Below are positions 1 to 7,369 of a stretch of 14,690 bases of DNA, in pieces. Each line of letters opens with the position of its first letter. Position 1 is the first letter of the stretch. Origin of the DNA: JANNHP01 sp031404455 (GTDB lineage Bacteria > Planctomycetota > JAJSAM01 > JAJVHW01). The translations under genes were made by a program, and so were the position numbers. Under the pieces are notes generated by a model. It was given only the letters and a program-made list of their open reading frames with translations. It did no database searches and was not told the DNA's origin. The stretch covers positions 1-14,690 of the forward strand of contig JANNHP010000413.1 of NCBI GenBank assembly GCA_031404455.1, read 5' to 3'.

Positions 1-39
1 GCCTTGAATAACGGTCGAATTTACTTATCCGCTCTTTTT

Positions 40-48
40 TGTTATAAT
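40..48 (+). promoter_or_regulatory. Extended -10 promoter in the AT-rich end
   Basis: TGTTATAAT is a perfect extended -10 element (TGN plus consensus TATAAT at 43-48). The hexamer 17 bases upstream (20-25, TTTACT) is a poor -35 match, as is common for extended -10 promoters. It lies about 27 bases before an ATG with a good ribosome binding site. The element matches sigma70/sigmaA promoters of low-GC bacteria and has no counterpart in the GC-rich rest of the window. Confidence 0.55.
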
Positions 49-59
49 TTGAATCAAGC

Positions 60-114
60 AAAGGGGTGAGTGCTATGTATAAAGAAAAACCAACCGACAA
101 AAGAATTGCTTTTG
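60..114 (+). pseudogene. 5' start of a truncated gene in AT-rich DNA
   Basis: A strong ribosome binding site (AAAGGGG, 60-66) lies 8 bases before an ATG at 75, which begins the peptide MYKEKPTDKRIAFARRL. A GTG at 66 in the same frame is a less likely start. Codon use here is AT-rich (AAA, GAA, ATT, AGA). At about position 115 the frame enters a 31-bp repeat and GC-rich DNA, where it only continues as the antisense of the deacetylase gene. So I see just the first ~13-17 codons of a real gene. The pattern RIAFARRL loosely resembles the start of phage-type helix-turn-helix repressors, but this is too short to assign. Either a foreign fragment joined the chromosome here or the assembly is chimeric. 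Confidence 0.35.
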
Positions 115-145
115 CCCGTCGCTTGAGTTCGCTTCGCTCACATCG
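115..145. repeat. 31-bp direct repeat, copy 1
   Basis: A 31-base sequence starting CCCGTCGCTTGAG and ending CTCACATCG, identical to the copy at 211-241 (period 96 bases). It marks exactly where the AT-rich sequence ends and the GC-rich sequence begins. It contains three GCGA-type subrepeats when read on the minus strand. Confidence 0.9.
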
Positions 146-158
146 AACCCGGTGCGGT

Positions 159-185
159 GTCCACGTCGCCACTGGCGACATGGAC
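159..185 (-). terminator. Strong hairpin between the direct repeats
   Basis: Arms 159-170 and 174-185 are inverted repeats with a 3-base loop. Read on the minus strand all 12 positions pair, one of them as a G-U wobble, so an RNA hairpin is more stable in that direction. It starts about 48 bases downstream of the stop codon of the minus-strand deacetylase gene and could end or stabilise that transcript. There is no following T-run, so it is not a classical intrinsic terminator. It could instead be part of a small repeat element together with the flanking 31-bp repeats. Confidence 0.45.
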
Positions 186-210
186 TCCCGTCCTTGCGTC
201 CGGGACCCCT

Positions 211-241
211 CCCGTCGCTTGAGTTCGCTTCGCTCACATCG
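211..241. repeat. 31-bp direct repeat, copy 2, overlapping a stop codon
   Basis: Identical to the copy at 115-145. On the minus strand this copy overlaps the end of the deacetylase gene: the TGA at 234-236 and the last codons lie inside the repeat, and the rest of it is the immediate 3' flank. The two copies plus the hairpin between them form one 127-base unit. Confidence 0.9.
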
Positions 242-878
242 CGATCCAGCGGATCACCTGGAATGTCTCGGCGAACCGGCATCCGGCCTGCGTGCCGCGC
301 ATCCGCGCCTGCGCGCGGACCGATTCCTCGTTCGCGTACGGACGCCCCGCCTGCGACCGGTAGCGCGAGAGCGCCTCGACTTTGCGCTGCACGTGGCTCT
401 CGTCGAGGCGGACGAACGCCGTCGTCTCGAACACGAGGTTGTTCCAGGGGACCTCGTAGCCGAGCATCGTCGTGCCCTTGAACGCGCGGAGCCCCTCCGC
501 ATGGACCTGCGCGTGGTCCTGATGGATGTCGTGCTTCGACGGGAGGAAGACGACGTCGGGGCTGAGCTCGTCGCGCAGGCGGATCATCCAGTCGAGGATC
601 TCCTGCCGGTCGCGCGGGAAGGCGCGGACCTCGAACTCGCCGATGCGAAGCCGCGTCTCGGGGATGCCGAGCACGCGCGTCGCCTCGCGCACCTCGGTGC
701 GGAGCACGTCGTCCGGGAACTCCTTCGGCACGGACTTCTCCGCGGCGCTGAACGCCACGTACGTCACCTCGCGGCCTTCGTCGGCGAGACGCGCGATCGT
801 GCCGCCGCAGCCGAATTCGCCGTCGTCGGTGTGCGGGGCGAGCACCAGTGCCCGTTCGAAGGGAAGCGTTCCGCTCAT
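234..878 (-). CDS. PIG-L/LmbE-family zinc-dependent N-deacetylase
   Basis: The protein has 214 residues, normal for the LmbE/PIG-L family, which removes an acetyl group from N-acetylglucosamine-type sugars on lipids, mycothiol or bacillithiol precursors, or polysaccharides. The family signature is intact: PHTDDGEFGCGG at 15-26 supplies ligands His16 and Asp19 and the catalytic base Asp18, and HQDHAQVH at 119-126 supplies the third zinc ligand, His122. No signal peptide is visible, so it should act in the cytoplasm. The ATG at 878 overlaps the stop of the upstream acyltransferase gene (ATGA), giving translational coupling, and a GAAAGG lies ahead of it. The stop lies inside a 31-bp repeat. The substrate cannot be read from the sequence. 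The coupled acyltransferase suggests that the amine it frees is acylated again with another group. Confidence 0.9.
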   Translation of the reverse strand: MSGTLPFERALVLAPHTDDGEFGCGGTIARLADEGREVTYVAFSAAEKSVPKEFPDDVLRTEVREATRVLGIPETRLRIGEFEVRAFPRDRQEILDWMIRLRDELSPDVVFLPSKHDIHQDHAQVHAEGLRAFKGTTMLGYEVPWNNLVFETTAFVRLDESHVQRKVEALSRYRSQAGRPYANEESVRAQARMRGTQAGCRFAETFQVIRWIAM

Positions 879-1894
879 CGGGGCGTGCCTTTCAGGTGAC
901 GGTACACGCCGAGCGCGGCGTTGCGGACGCGGCGCGTGACGGGACGGTGGACCCGTTGGCCGAGCGGGCAGGGGTCGATGCGGAACCCCATGAACCGCTT
1001 GAAGCGCGTGATGCCCTCGGACGCCGCCTCGCCGGTGCCGTCTTCCAGCGCGGCGTCGGAATCGTGCGCCCGCGTCGCGCCCGCGGCGACGGCGTCCTCG
1101 AGCACGCGCAGGTGCGCGAGGTTCGAGGCGCCGCGCGTCGGACGGCCGGCTCGCCCGGCGAAGAGGATGAACACCGCGCGGCCCGAGCGCGCGGCGAAGA
1201 CGCCCGCCGCGGGGCCGTCCTCGTCGTCGCAGATCGAGAGCGACGCATTGCCGCGCGCGGCGAGTCCGGCGTGGAGTGCGATGAGGAATTCGCGGTTGCG
1301 CGCTTCGAGACCCGACCGCGCGTAGCTCGCGTCGAGGAGTCCCGCCATCTCGTCGAGATCCTTCGCCGGACGCACGCGCATGCCTTCGCGCTGCGCCTGC
1401 CGGGCCGCGGTGCGGTGCGGCGTCTCGAAAGTCATGATCACGTCGTCCGGCTTCGGCGGCAGCGTTCGCCACGCCGTCCCGAACGTCCGCGTCTCCCATC
1501 CGTGCGCGGCGAACGGGAGCAGGTTGCCGACGACCGGCCACGCCGGCTTCCAGCGCGTCTCGACGGCGCCGCGTTCGCGCGCGAACTCCTCCACGGCGAC
1601 GACCGCCGCGTCGGCGGCTTCCGGATCGTCGCAGAGGAGCAGCGGTCCGCCCTGCACCTCGAACCGCCGAGCGAGGACGCGGTCGGCGGCAGGCGCGCGG
1701 CGGCTGCCGACCTCGAGGATCGCGACCGCCGCGAGCGGACGCCCGGCGTCGTCGAGCACGCGGATCCGCCGCGTGGCCGTCCCGAACACCTTCGACGCGC
1801 GCGAGACGGCGCTCGTCTGGAGGAGGTCGTCGTGCTCGTCGCAGACGGCGTCCCAGGCCGCGTCGTCGTCCTCGAGCCAGCGTTCGACCTTCAC
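875..1894 (-). CDS. FemAB/GNAT-like acyltransferase
   Basis: The protein has 339 residues and no signal peptide or membrane segment. The C-terminal half resembles the Acetyltransf_6 (BioF2-like) / FemAB fold: an acidic small-residue stretch followed by SEGITRFKRFMGFR near residue 300, like the G-x-x-x-FK-x-x-FG motif that closes the second GNAT domain in this family. Such enzymes transfer amino-acyl or acyl groups to amines in cell-wall precursors or exopolysaccharide sugars. The start is GTG at 1894, 17 bases after the upstream membrane-protein gene, and no clear ribosome binding site is seen. Its stop overlaps the start of the deacetylase gene by 4 bases, so the two are almost certainly co-translated. 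The family call rests on pattern resemblance; the donor and acceptor are unknown. Confidence 0.65.
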   Translation of the reverse strand: MKVERWLEDDDAAWDAVCDEHDDLLQTSAVSRASKVFGTATRRIRVLDDAGRPLAAVAILEVGSRRAPAADRVLARRFEVQGGPLLLCDDPEAADAAVVAVEEFARERGAVETRWKPAWPVVGNLLPFAAHGWETRTFGTAWRTLPPKPDDVIMTFETPHRTAARQAQREGMRVRPAKDLDEMAGLLDASYARSGLEARNREFLIALHAGLAARGNASLSICDDEDGPAAGVFAARSGRAVFILFAGRAGRPTRGASNLAHLRVLEDAVAAGATRAHDSDAALEDGTGEAASEGITRFKRFMGFRIDPCPLGQRVHRPVTRRVRNAALGVYRHLKGTPR

Positions 1895-1911
1895 GCGCGG
1901 AGTCTAGCCCG

Positions 1912-2289
1912 TCACTTCGTCGCCTCGACGCCCCACATGCACACGAACCCGATGGTCCGCGCGACGAGCGCCAGCGTCGCGACGACCGCGTGGCGCTTGC
2001 GCACGGCCGCATCGGCCGCGCCGCGGAGCATCCGGAAGCCGAACCAGAGCGTCGGCAGGTAGAGGACGACCGCGAGCGTGGAGGACCAGATGTGGACCCA
2101 CCGCAGCATCGAGAAGTCGTCGGTCATCGTCTTCTCGACGACGCCGCGCGAGAGCTCGAGCCAAACCACGAGCGCGAGATCGAGCCCGATCCCGGCGAGC
2201 ACCAGCGGAACGTGCCGCCCCCGGTTCCTGCGCTGCGTCCAGCCCGCGACGATCAGCAGGAAGGCGACGGTGGCGAGGGCGTCGTTCAC
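1912..2289 (-). CDS. Small four-helix membrane protein (DUF420-like)
   Basis: The protein has 125 residues and four predicted membrane helices, at about 4-18, 28-46, 67-87 and 104-121. Single histidines sit at or near helix ends (RGRH at 26, RWVH at 66, RKRH at 100). That spacing resembles DUF420/YozB-type proteins, in which conserved histidines may bind haem, but I cannot confirm the family. The start is a GTG at 2289 with no recognisable ribosome binding site; no better start is visible before the gene runs antisense to the kinase. It is the first gene of a minus-strand unit with the acyltransferase and deacetylase, 17 bases apart. The divergent kinase gene starts 97 bases away. Confidence 0.65.
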   Translation of the reverse strand: MNDALATVAFLLIVAGWTQRRNRGRHVPLVLAGIGLDLALVVWLELSRGVVEKTMTDDFSMLRWVHIWSSTLAVVLYLPTLWFGFRMLRGAADAAVRKRHAVVATLALVARTIGFVCMWGVEATK

Positions 2290-2385
2290 GGGGGCCGAAG
2301 TATGCCGGGATCCCCCCGCCCCGCCAGTTCGCAGGGTCCGGCGCCGGGCTTGAGATGGGCTCGACGGGAACCCGATGAGGAGTGC
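2290..2385. promoter_or_regulatory. Divergent intergenic region
   Basis: This 96-base gap separates two divergently transcribed units and must hold the promoter of the minus-strand membrane-protein/acyltransferase/deacetylase unit and probably that of the kinase. I see no convincing -35/-10 pair. GAGGAG at 2377-2382 is a likely ribosome binding site for the GTG at 2386, although the 3-base spacing is short. Confidence 0.35.
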
Positions 2386-4038
2386 GTGACTCCCGCCGAG
2401 AACGATCCCCTGCCCGCGCCTGCCGAGGCGCCCGCTCCGGCCCCCGCGGAGACGACCCCCACCTACCACGACCTCGAGCTGGCGCTCGCGCAGGCGATCT
2501 CCGAGCGCGACGAGGAGCACGCGGCCGTCGAGGAGGAGCTGGCCCAGCTCTCGCGGATCTATCAGCGGATGCGCGGCGACATCGTCACGATCAGGGAGGA
2601 CCGCGACCGGGTCGTCGACGAGGCGCGCGAGGAGCGCGAGCAGCACGAGCGCGAGCGGGGCGAGCTCGCCGAGCGCCTCGAGAAGGCGATGCGGCAGGAG
2701 GACTCGAACCGGCCGGTCGATGCAGCGGCGCTGCGCGAGCGGTTCGTCATCGAGCGGCTCGCGGACCTGCCGTCGGAGCGCAGGAAGGTGCCCGAGCAGG
2801 GTCTCCCCGACATGCCGGGCTTCGAGATGCTCGGACGTCTCGGCACGGGCGGCATGGCGTCGGTCTTCCACGCGCGACGGCTCGCGGACGGCGTCGAGGT
2901 GGCCGTGAAGCTCCTCCACGACGGCGCCGACTCGGGCCGCGTGCGCACCGAGCTCTTCCTCCGCGAAGCGGCCGTGATGCTCCAGCTCGAGCACCCCGGA
3001 GTCGTGGGCGCGCTCGACGCCGGCGAGTGCGCGTACGGCCGCTACCTCGTGATGGAGCACGTCGCGGGCGAGAGCCTCGCGGAGCGCGGACGCCGCGATC
3101 GCCGCGTCCCTGAGGCCGAGATGCTGGCGATCGCCATCCACGCGGCGAGGGCGCTCGCGTACTGCGCGCGTCTCGGCGTGATCCACCGCGACGTGAAGCC
3201 GGGCAACCTGATGCTCACGCCCGACGGACAGGTGAAGCTCTGCGACTTCGGGCTCACGGCGCTCTCGAACGGCGACGACCCCGCGCGTCCGTACGGGTCG
3301 CCCGGCTACGCGTCGCCCGAGCAGTTCCAGACGCCGAAGGACGTGGACGAACGCGCCGACATCTACGGCCTCGGCTGCACGCTCTGGCACTGCGTCGCCG
3401 GGCGCCGTCCGTTCTCGGGACCCGCGAAGCGCGCGTTCGACGACGCGAAGACTATGGACCTTCCGGACCCGCGCCTCTCGGGCGCCGAGGTGTCGCCCGG
3501 GTTCGCGCAGGTGCTGCGGCGAATGGGCCGCGCGGACCGCGCCCGCCGCTACCGCAACTGGAACGAGTGCCTGATCGACCTGATGCTCGTGGAGAAGGGC
3601 AACCCGCCGTTCGCGGCGCACCTCGCCGAGGCGCTCGACGCCGGCACGGCGGCGCCCGCGGCGGACGTTGTCCCCGCCGCGGCGGAACATCTCCCGTCCG
3701 GGACGACGCAGGGCGACGGCACCACCGGCACGATCGAGGCGCCCGCCCGTCCGTGGGCGCAGCCGTCCTCGAGCGAGATCCTCCCCCCGCCCGCGCCCCG
3801 TCCCCGCCACGTGGCGACGCTCCTCGCCGGGGCCTTCCTCACCGCGGCGGTCGGCTTCCTCACGGCCACGCTCACGCGGCCCGATCCCATCGACGGGATG
3901 CGCGACAAGGCCCGCGCCCTCGCGCGCTCCGGCGATCCGGCCGAGGCCGCGCGCTGCCTGCGCGAAGCGGCCCGTCTCGCCCCGCCCGATCTCGCCGAGG
4001 ACCTGCGCTGGGAAGCCGACGTGATCGAGAAGAAGTAG
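2386..4038 (+). CDS. Membrane-anchored Hanks-type Ser/Thr protein kinase
   Basis: A protein kinase of 550 residues. In order: a Pro/Ala-rich leader (3-25); a charged heptad-like coiled coil (about 31-105); a kinase domain (about 145-400); a Pro/Ala/Thr linker; one membrane helix (476-496); and a short TPR-like helical tail (about 504-548). The kinase motifs are complete: glycine loop GRLGTGGMASV at 150-160, Lys175 in AVK, Glu194 in the C-helix, HRDVKPGN at 267-274 with catalytic Asp269, DFG at 287-289, and SPE at 310-312 in place of APE. With one helix near the C-terminus, the kinase and coiled coil should be cytoplasmic and the tail outside. GTG at 2386 was chosen because GAGGAG precedes it; an in-frame ATG at 2302 would add a Pro/Arg-rich stretch that does not look coded. 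Substrates are unknown. Confidence 0.92.
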   Translation: MTPAENDPLPAPAEAPAPAPAETTPTYHDLELALAQAISERDEEHAAVEEELAQLSRIYQRMRGDIVTIREDRDRVVDEAREEREQHERERGELAERLEKAMRQEDSNRPVDAAALRERFVIERLADLPSERRKVPEQGLPDMPGFEMLGRLGTGGMASVFHARRLADGVEVAVKLLHDGADSGRVRTELFLREAAVMLQLEHPGVVGALDAGECAYGRYLVMEHVAGESLAERGRRDRRVPEAEMLAIAIHAARALAYCARLGVIHRDVKPGNLMLTPDGQVKLCDFGLTALSNGDDPARPYGSPGYASPEQFQTPKDVDERADIYGLGCTLWHCVAGRRPFSGPAKRAFDDAKTMDLPDPRLSGAEVSPGFAQVLRRMGRADRARRYRNWNECLIDLMLVEKGNPPFAAHLAEALDAGTAAPAADVVPAAAEHLPSGTTQGDGTTGTIEAPARPWAQPSSSEILPPPAPRPRHVATLLAGAFLTAAVGFLTATLTRPDPIDGMRDKARALARSGDPAEAARCLREAARLAPPDLAEDLRWEADVIEKK

Positions 4039-4070
4039 CCGCGCGGCGGGGCGGCCCGCACCCTCCCCGC

Positions 4071-5381
4071 GTGGACGACGCCCTGCGCTTCGACGATCTC
4101 AGACTCGATCCGCGCGTTCTCGCGGGCCTGCGCCGCGCCGGTTTCGAGACGCCGCTCGCCGTGCAGGCGGCCGCGATCCCAGCGGTCCTCGGCGGGCGCG
4201 ACGTCGTCGTCTCGGCCGAGACGGGCAGCGGGAAGACGATCGCCTACCTCGCGCCGATCGAGTCGCTGCTCGTCTCGGGGCCGAAGCGACGCGGCGTCCG
4301 CGTGGTCGTGCTCGTGCCGACGCGCGAACTGGCACTCCAGGTCGCGGGCGTGGCCGAGACGCTCGGCAAGTCGACGCACATCGCCTGCGCGGCCATCTAC
4401 GGCGGCGTCGGCTTCGGCGACCAGACGAAGGCGCTGCGCGGCGGCGTGCCGATCGTGGTGGCGACACCCGGCCGCCTCCTCGACCACATGCGGCGCGGGA
4501 ACTGCCAGCTCCACCACGTGGGCGCGGTCGTCCTCGACGAGGCCGACCGGATGCTCGAGATGGGCTTCGTCGAGGACGTGCGACGCATCGTCGGCGAGAC
4601 GCCCGCCGACCGTCAGACGCTGCTCTTCTCGGCCACGATCGACGTGCGCGTCGAGAAGCTCGCGAAGGACCTGCTCCGCGACCCGGTGCGCATGCGCGTC
4701 GGCGACGCGGAGCAGGTCTCCTCCACGCCCGCGGGTCTCACCCACCGCGCCACGATCGTCCGCGCGCCGCTGAAGGTGGCGCTCCTCGTCCACCTGCTGA
4801 ACGACCCGACGTGGGAATCGGTGCTCGTCTTCGCGAAGACGCGGCACCGCTGCGGCGCCCTCGCCAAGTCGCTCGTCGAGTCCGGGGTCAGCGCGGCGGC
4901 GCTCCACTCCGAGCTGACACAGCGGGAGCGCGAGGAGTCGCTCGCGCGATTCCGCCGCGGCGAACTGCAGGCGCTCGTCGCGACCGACGTCGCCGAGCGC
5001 GGGCTCGACATCCCGCGCGTGACGCACGTCGTCAACTTCGACGTCCCGGGTGCCACCGACACCTACCTCCACCGCGTCGGCCGCACGGCGCGCGTCGGCG
5101 GCGAGGGCATCGCGATGACGCTCGCCGCCCTCGACGAGGAGGTCCGCCTGCGCCGCGACTCGCGCACGCTCGGCTTCCGGTTCGAGATCGGACCCGTCGC
5201 GGGCTTCGACTACGCGCAGCGGCCGCCGTCCGTCGATCCCCTCGCGGAGCCGATCGAGCACCGACGCCGCCGCCGCGACGAGGGCGAGGGCGCCCCGCGC
5301 GTCAAGACGCCGAACGACCCCCAGAAGGCGTTCTGGGCGAAGGCGCGCAAGCGGCGCGAAGGCCCTCGAACTCGGCGCTAG
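4071..5381 (+). CDS. DEAD-box ATP-dependent RNA helicase
   Basis: The protein has 436 residues, typical of a compact RhlE/DbpA-type helicase with a short tail. All core motifs are present in order: Q-motif GFETPLAVQ (24-32), motif I AETGSGKT (49-56), Ia PTRELA (83-88), Ib TPGR (132-135), II DEAD (156-159), III SAT (187-189), V ATDVAERGLDI (304-314) and VI HRVGRTAR (334-341). The last ~50 residues are basic, with Arg-rich runs suited to non-specific RNA contact. It unwinds or remodels RNA in the cytoplasm, in ribosome assembly or mRNA decay. The start is GTG at 4071, the first in-frame codon before the Q-motif's upstream aromatic Phe7, though it has a weak ribosome binding site. It lies 32 bases after the kinase gene on the same strand and may be co-transcribed. 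Confidence 0.95.
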   Translation: MDDALRFDDLRLDPRVLAGLRRAGFETPLAVQAAAIPAVLGGRDVVVSAETGSGKTIAYLAPIESLLVSGPKRRGVRVVVLVPTRELALQVAGVAETLGKSTHIACAAIYGGVGFGDQTKALRGGVPIVVATPGRLLDHMRRGNCQLHHVGAVVLDEADRMLEMGFVEDVRRIVGETPADRQTLLFSATIDVRVEKLAKDLLRDPVRMRVGDAEQVSSTPAGLTHRATIVRAPLKVALLVHLLNDPTWESVLVFAKTRHRCGALAKSLVESGVSAAALHSELTQREREESLARFRRGELQALVATDVAERGLDIPRVTHVVNFDVPGATDTYLHRVGRTARVGGEGIAMTLAALDEEVRLRRDSRTLGFRFEIGPVAGFDYAQRPPSVDPLAEPIEHRRRRRDEGEGAPRVKTPNDPQKAFWAKARKRREGPRTRR

Positions 5382-5416
5382 AGACGGGTGCCCCGCGTCA
5401 CTACACTCGGCGCACC

Positions 5417-7351
5417 ATGGCCGAAGGATCCCCGACGCTCGCGATCGTCCAGACGCTGCTCCTCGCCGGAGTGCTCGTCAGCACCGTGATGGTCACGTGC
5501 TCGAACGACCGGCTCGAGAAGCGCATCATCCAGCTCCAGGCGAAGGAGTCGCCGCAAGCGCCCGCGCAAGGCTCCGGGCCGGCGCAGCCGTCGACGTCCA
5601 CCTCGTCGCGGCAGCCCGGTGCCGCGAGCGACGTCGAGGCGGTCGGTTGGGGCGGCAAGCGCGCGAAAGTGATGTACGTGGAGGGCGCCGTCTCCGGCGC
5701 GCCTCTGCGCCTCCAGGACAAGCCGCGCCCGCAGAACGACTGGTACGTCAACCGCCGCAACTCGGCGCCGAAGTCGCTGAACTACTACGTCACCAACGAG
5801 GGCGACACCGCCAACATCACCGGCTACACGCTCGGGCGCCTGATCGCGGTGGATCCGGACGCGCCTCCGAAGGTCCAGCCCGGTCTCGCGACCCACTGGG
5901 AAGTGTCCGACGACAAGCTGACCTACACCTACCACCTCCGCCGCGGCGTGCAGTTCGCCGACGGACGTCCGTTCACCGCCGCCGACGTGATCTTCAGCTT
6001 CGACGTGATGCGCGATCCGGGAGTCAAGGCGGACCACCTGAGGAGCGAGTTCGAGTCCGTGGAATCGGTCGAGGCGCCCGACCCGCACACGGTCGTCGTC
6101 AAGTACAAGACCAAGTCCTGGAAGGGCATCTACTCGTTCGGCGTCACGCTGCGAGTGCTGAACAAGGGCTGGTACGAGGCGGAGATCCCCGTCTTCGCCA
6201 AGAAGCTCGACATCGCGAAGTACTCGACCGAGCCGGGCAAGCCGGGCTTCGGCGACGTGTTCAACAAGATTCGCATCCCCTGTCCGGGCACGGGGGCGTA
6301 CTACGTCGCCTCCGACGACGACTTCTCCCGGGACTTCGTCAACCTCGTCCAGAACCCGTTCAGTTGGGCGATGCAGTGCTACCCCGAGTGGAACAACTTC
6401 GTGAAGCTGCGCTGGATCTTCATCAACGACGACCAGGCCGCCGACGAGTCGTTCCGGAAGCAGGACTTCGACGTGCAGGTCGTGGACCACGACCGCTGGA
6501 CCGACGCCCTCTCGAAGGACCCGACGATCCTCTCGATCTCCAATCACTACGTCTACGACCACATCGCCCTCGACTGCTCGCTCATCTACTGGAACTGCAG
6601 GAAGCCGCCCTTCGACGACGCGCGCGTGCGCCGAGCCATGACGATGCTGACGAACCGCGCGTTCATCCTGAACGACATCGAACGCGGCAACGGGACCATC
6701 GCGGTGTGCCGGTCCAAACGGACGTACCCGACGTACAGCAACGATCTTGATCCCATCCCGTTCGACATCGAGGGCGCGAAGAAGCTCCTCGCCGAGGCGG
6801 GATGGAAGGACACCGACGGCGACGGCGTCCTCGACAAGAACGGCGTCCGCCTCGAGTGGGAGCTGAAGTTCCCCTCGGGTCGTCGCTTCTACACGCGCGT
6901 CGGCGAGATGCTCGCGGACGCGTGCGACAAGGCCGGCATCCGCATGAAGCAGAACGGTCTCGAGTGGGCCACGTTCATCGAGGACTACTACACCCGCAAG
7001 TTCGACGGCGCGATCCTCTACAGCTCGTGGGCGGACCCGTGGATCGACCTCTACGCCGACGGTTTCCACTCCTCGCACGACGTCCCGTACGGCGGGAACG
7101 CCTCGGGCTGGCGCAACTCGAAGGTCGACGCCCTGACCGAGGCGATGACGACCGAGTTCGACGAAGCGAAGCGCACCCAGATGTTCCACGAGTTCAACAA
7201 GCTCTTCTACGAGGACCAGCCGCAGACGCTCCTCATCCACGGCACGGTCGCGGTGCTGCAGAACAAGCGGATCCAGGGAGCGAAGGTGCGCCCGACCGGC
7301 ATGCAGATCTTCGACATGTGGGTGAAGCCCGAGGACGTCCTGCACCGCTAG
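5417..7351 (+). CDS. Peptide-type ABC transporter solute-binding protein (SBP_bac_5), membrane-tethered
   Basis: The protein has 644 residues, longer than the usual 500-600. Residues 7-27 form a hydrophobic helix ending in VMVTC; a Thr just before Cys28 makes a poor lipobox, so this looks like an uncleaved anchor. A short charged helix (31-43) and a Pro/Gln/Ser/Thr-rich linker (about 44-75) follow. The SBP_bac_5 fold starts near 116, with the family signature YHLRRGVQFADGRPFTAADV at 172-191. A DTDGDGVLDKNG segment near 465-475 resembles a calcium-binding loop often seen in these proteins. It should capture a peptide or similar solute outside the membrane and deliver it to the two permeases downstream. 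The ATG at 5417 lies 35 bases after the helicase gene; no strong ribosome binding site is seen. The permease gene follows after 18 bases. The ligand is not predictable. Confidence 0.93.
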   Translation: MAEGSPTLAIVQTLLLAGVLVSTVMVTCSNDRLEKRIIQLQAKESPQAPAQGSGPAQPSTSTSSRQPGAASDVEAVGWGGKRAKVMYVEGAVSGAPLRLQDKPRPQNDWYVNRRNSAPKSLNYYVTNEGDTANITGYTLGRLIAVDPDAPPKVQPGLATHWEVSDDKLTYTYHLRRGVQFADGRPFTAADVIFSFDVMRDPGVKADHLRSEFESVESVEAPDPHTVVVKYKTKSWKGIYSFGVTLRVLNKGWYEAEIPVFAKKLDIAKYSTEPGKPGFGDVFNKIRIPCPGTGAYYVASDDDFSRDFVNLVQNPFSWAMQCYPEWNNFVKLRWIFINDDQAADESFRKQDFDVQVVDHDRWTDALSKDPTILSISNHYVYDHIALDCSLIYWNCRKPPFDDARVRRAMTMLTNRAFILNDIERGNGTIAVCRSKRTYPTYSNDLDPIPFDIEGAKKLLAEAGWKDTDGDGVLDKNGVRLEWELKFPSGRRFYTRVGEMLADACDKAGIRMKQNGLEWATFIEDYYTRKFDGAILYSSWADPWIDLYADGFHSSHDVPYGGNASGWRNSKVDALTEAMTTEFDEAKRTQMFHEFNKLFYEDQPQTLLIHGTVAVLQNKRIQGAKVRPTGMQIFDMWVKPEDVLHR

Positions 7352-7369
7352 GCGGGCCTTCAGAAGCAC

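Noticed and set aside
115..241. Possible CRISPR array
   Set aside because: Only two repeats, a 65-base spacer that itself holds a hairpin, and no cas genes in the window.
66..899. A 277-codon plus-strand frame starting in the AT-rich end
   Set aside because: After about codon 17 it is a repeat sequence and then the antisense of the deacetylase gene, so it is not one real protein.
2302..2385. Upstream ATG start (2302) for the kinase
   Set aside because: The extra 28 residues are Pro/Arg-rich and uncharacteristic, while the GTG at 2386 is preceded by GAGGAG.
1912..3810. A 632-codon open frame on the minus strand across the kinase gene
   Set aside because: Only its last 125 codons (1912-2289) are a believable membrane protein. 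The rest is antisense to a kinase with all motifs intact and is Arg/Ala/Glu/Val-rich, as expected of stop-poor GC-rich DNA.
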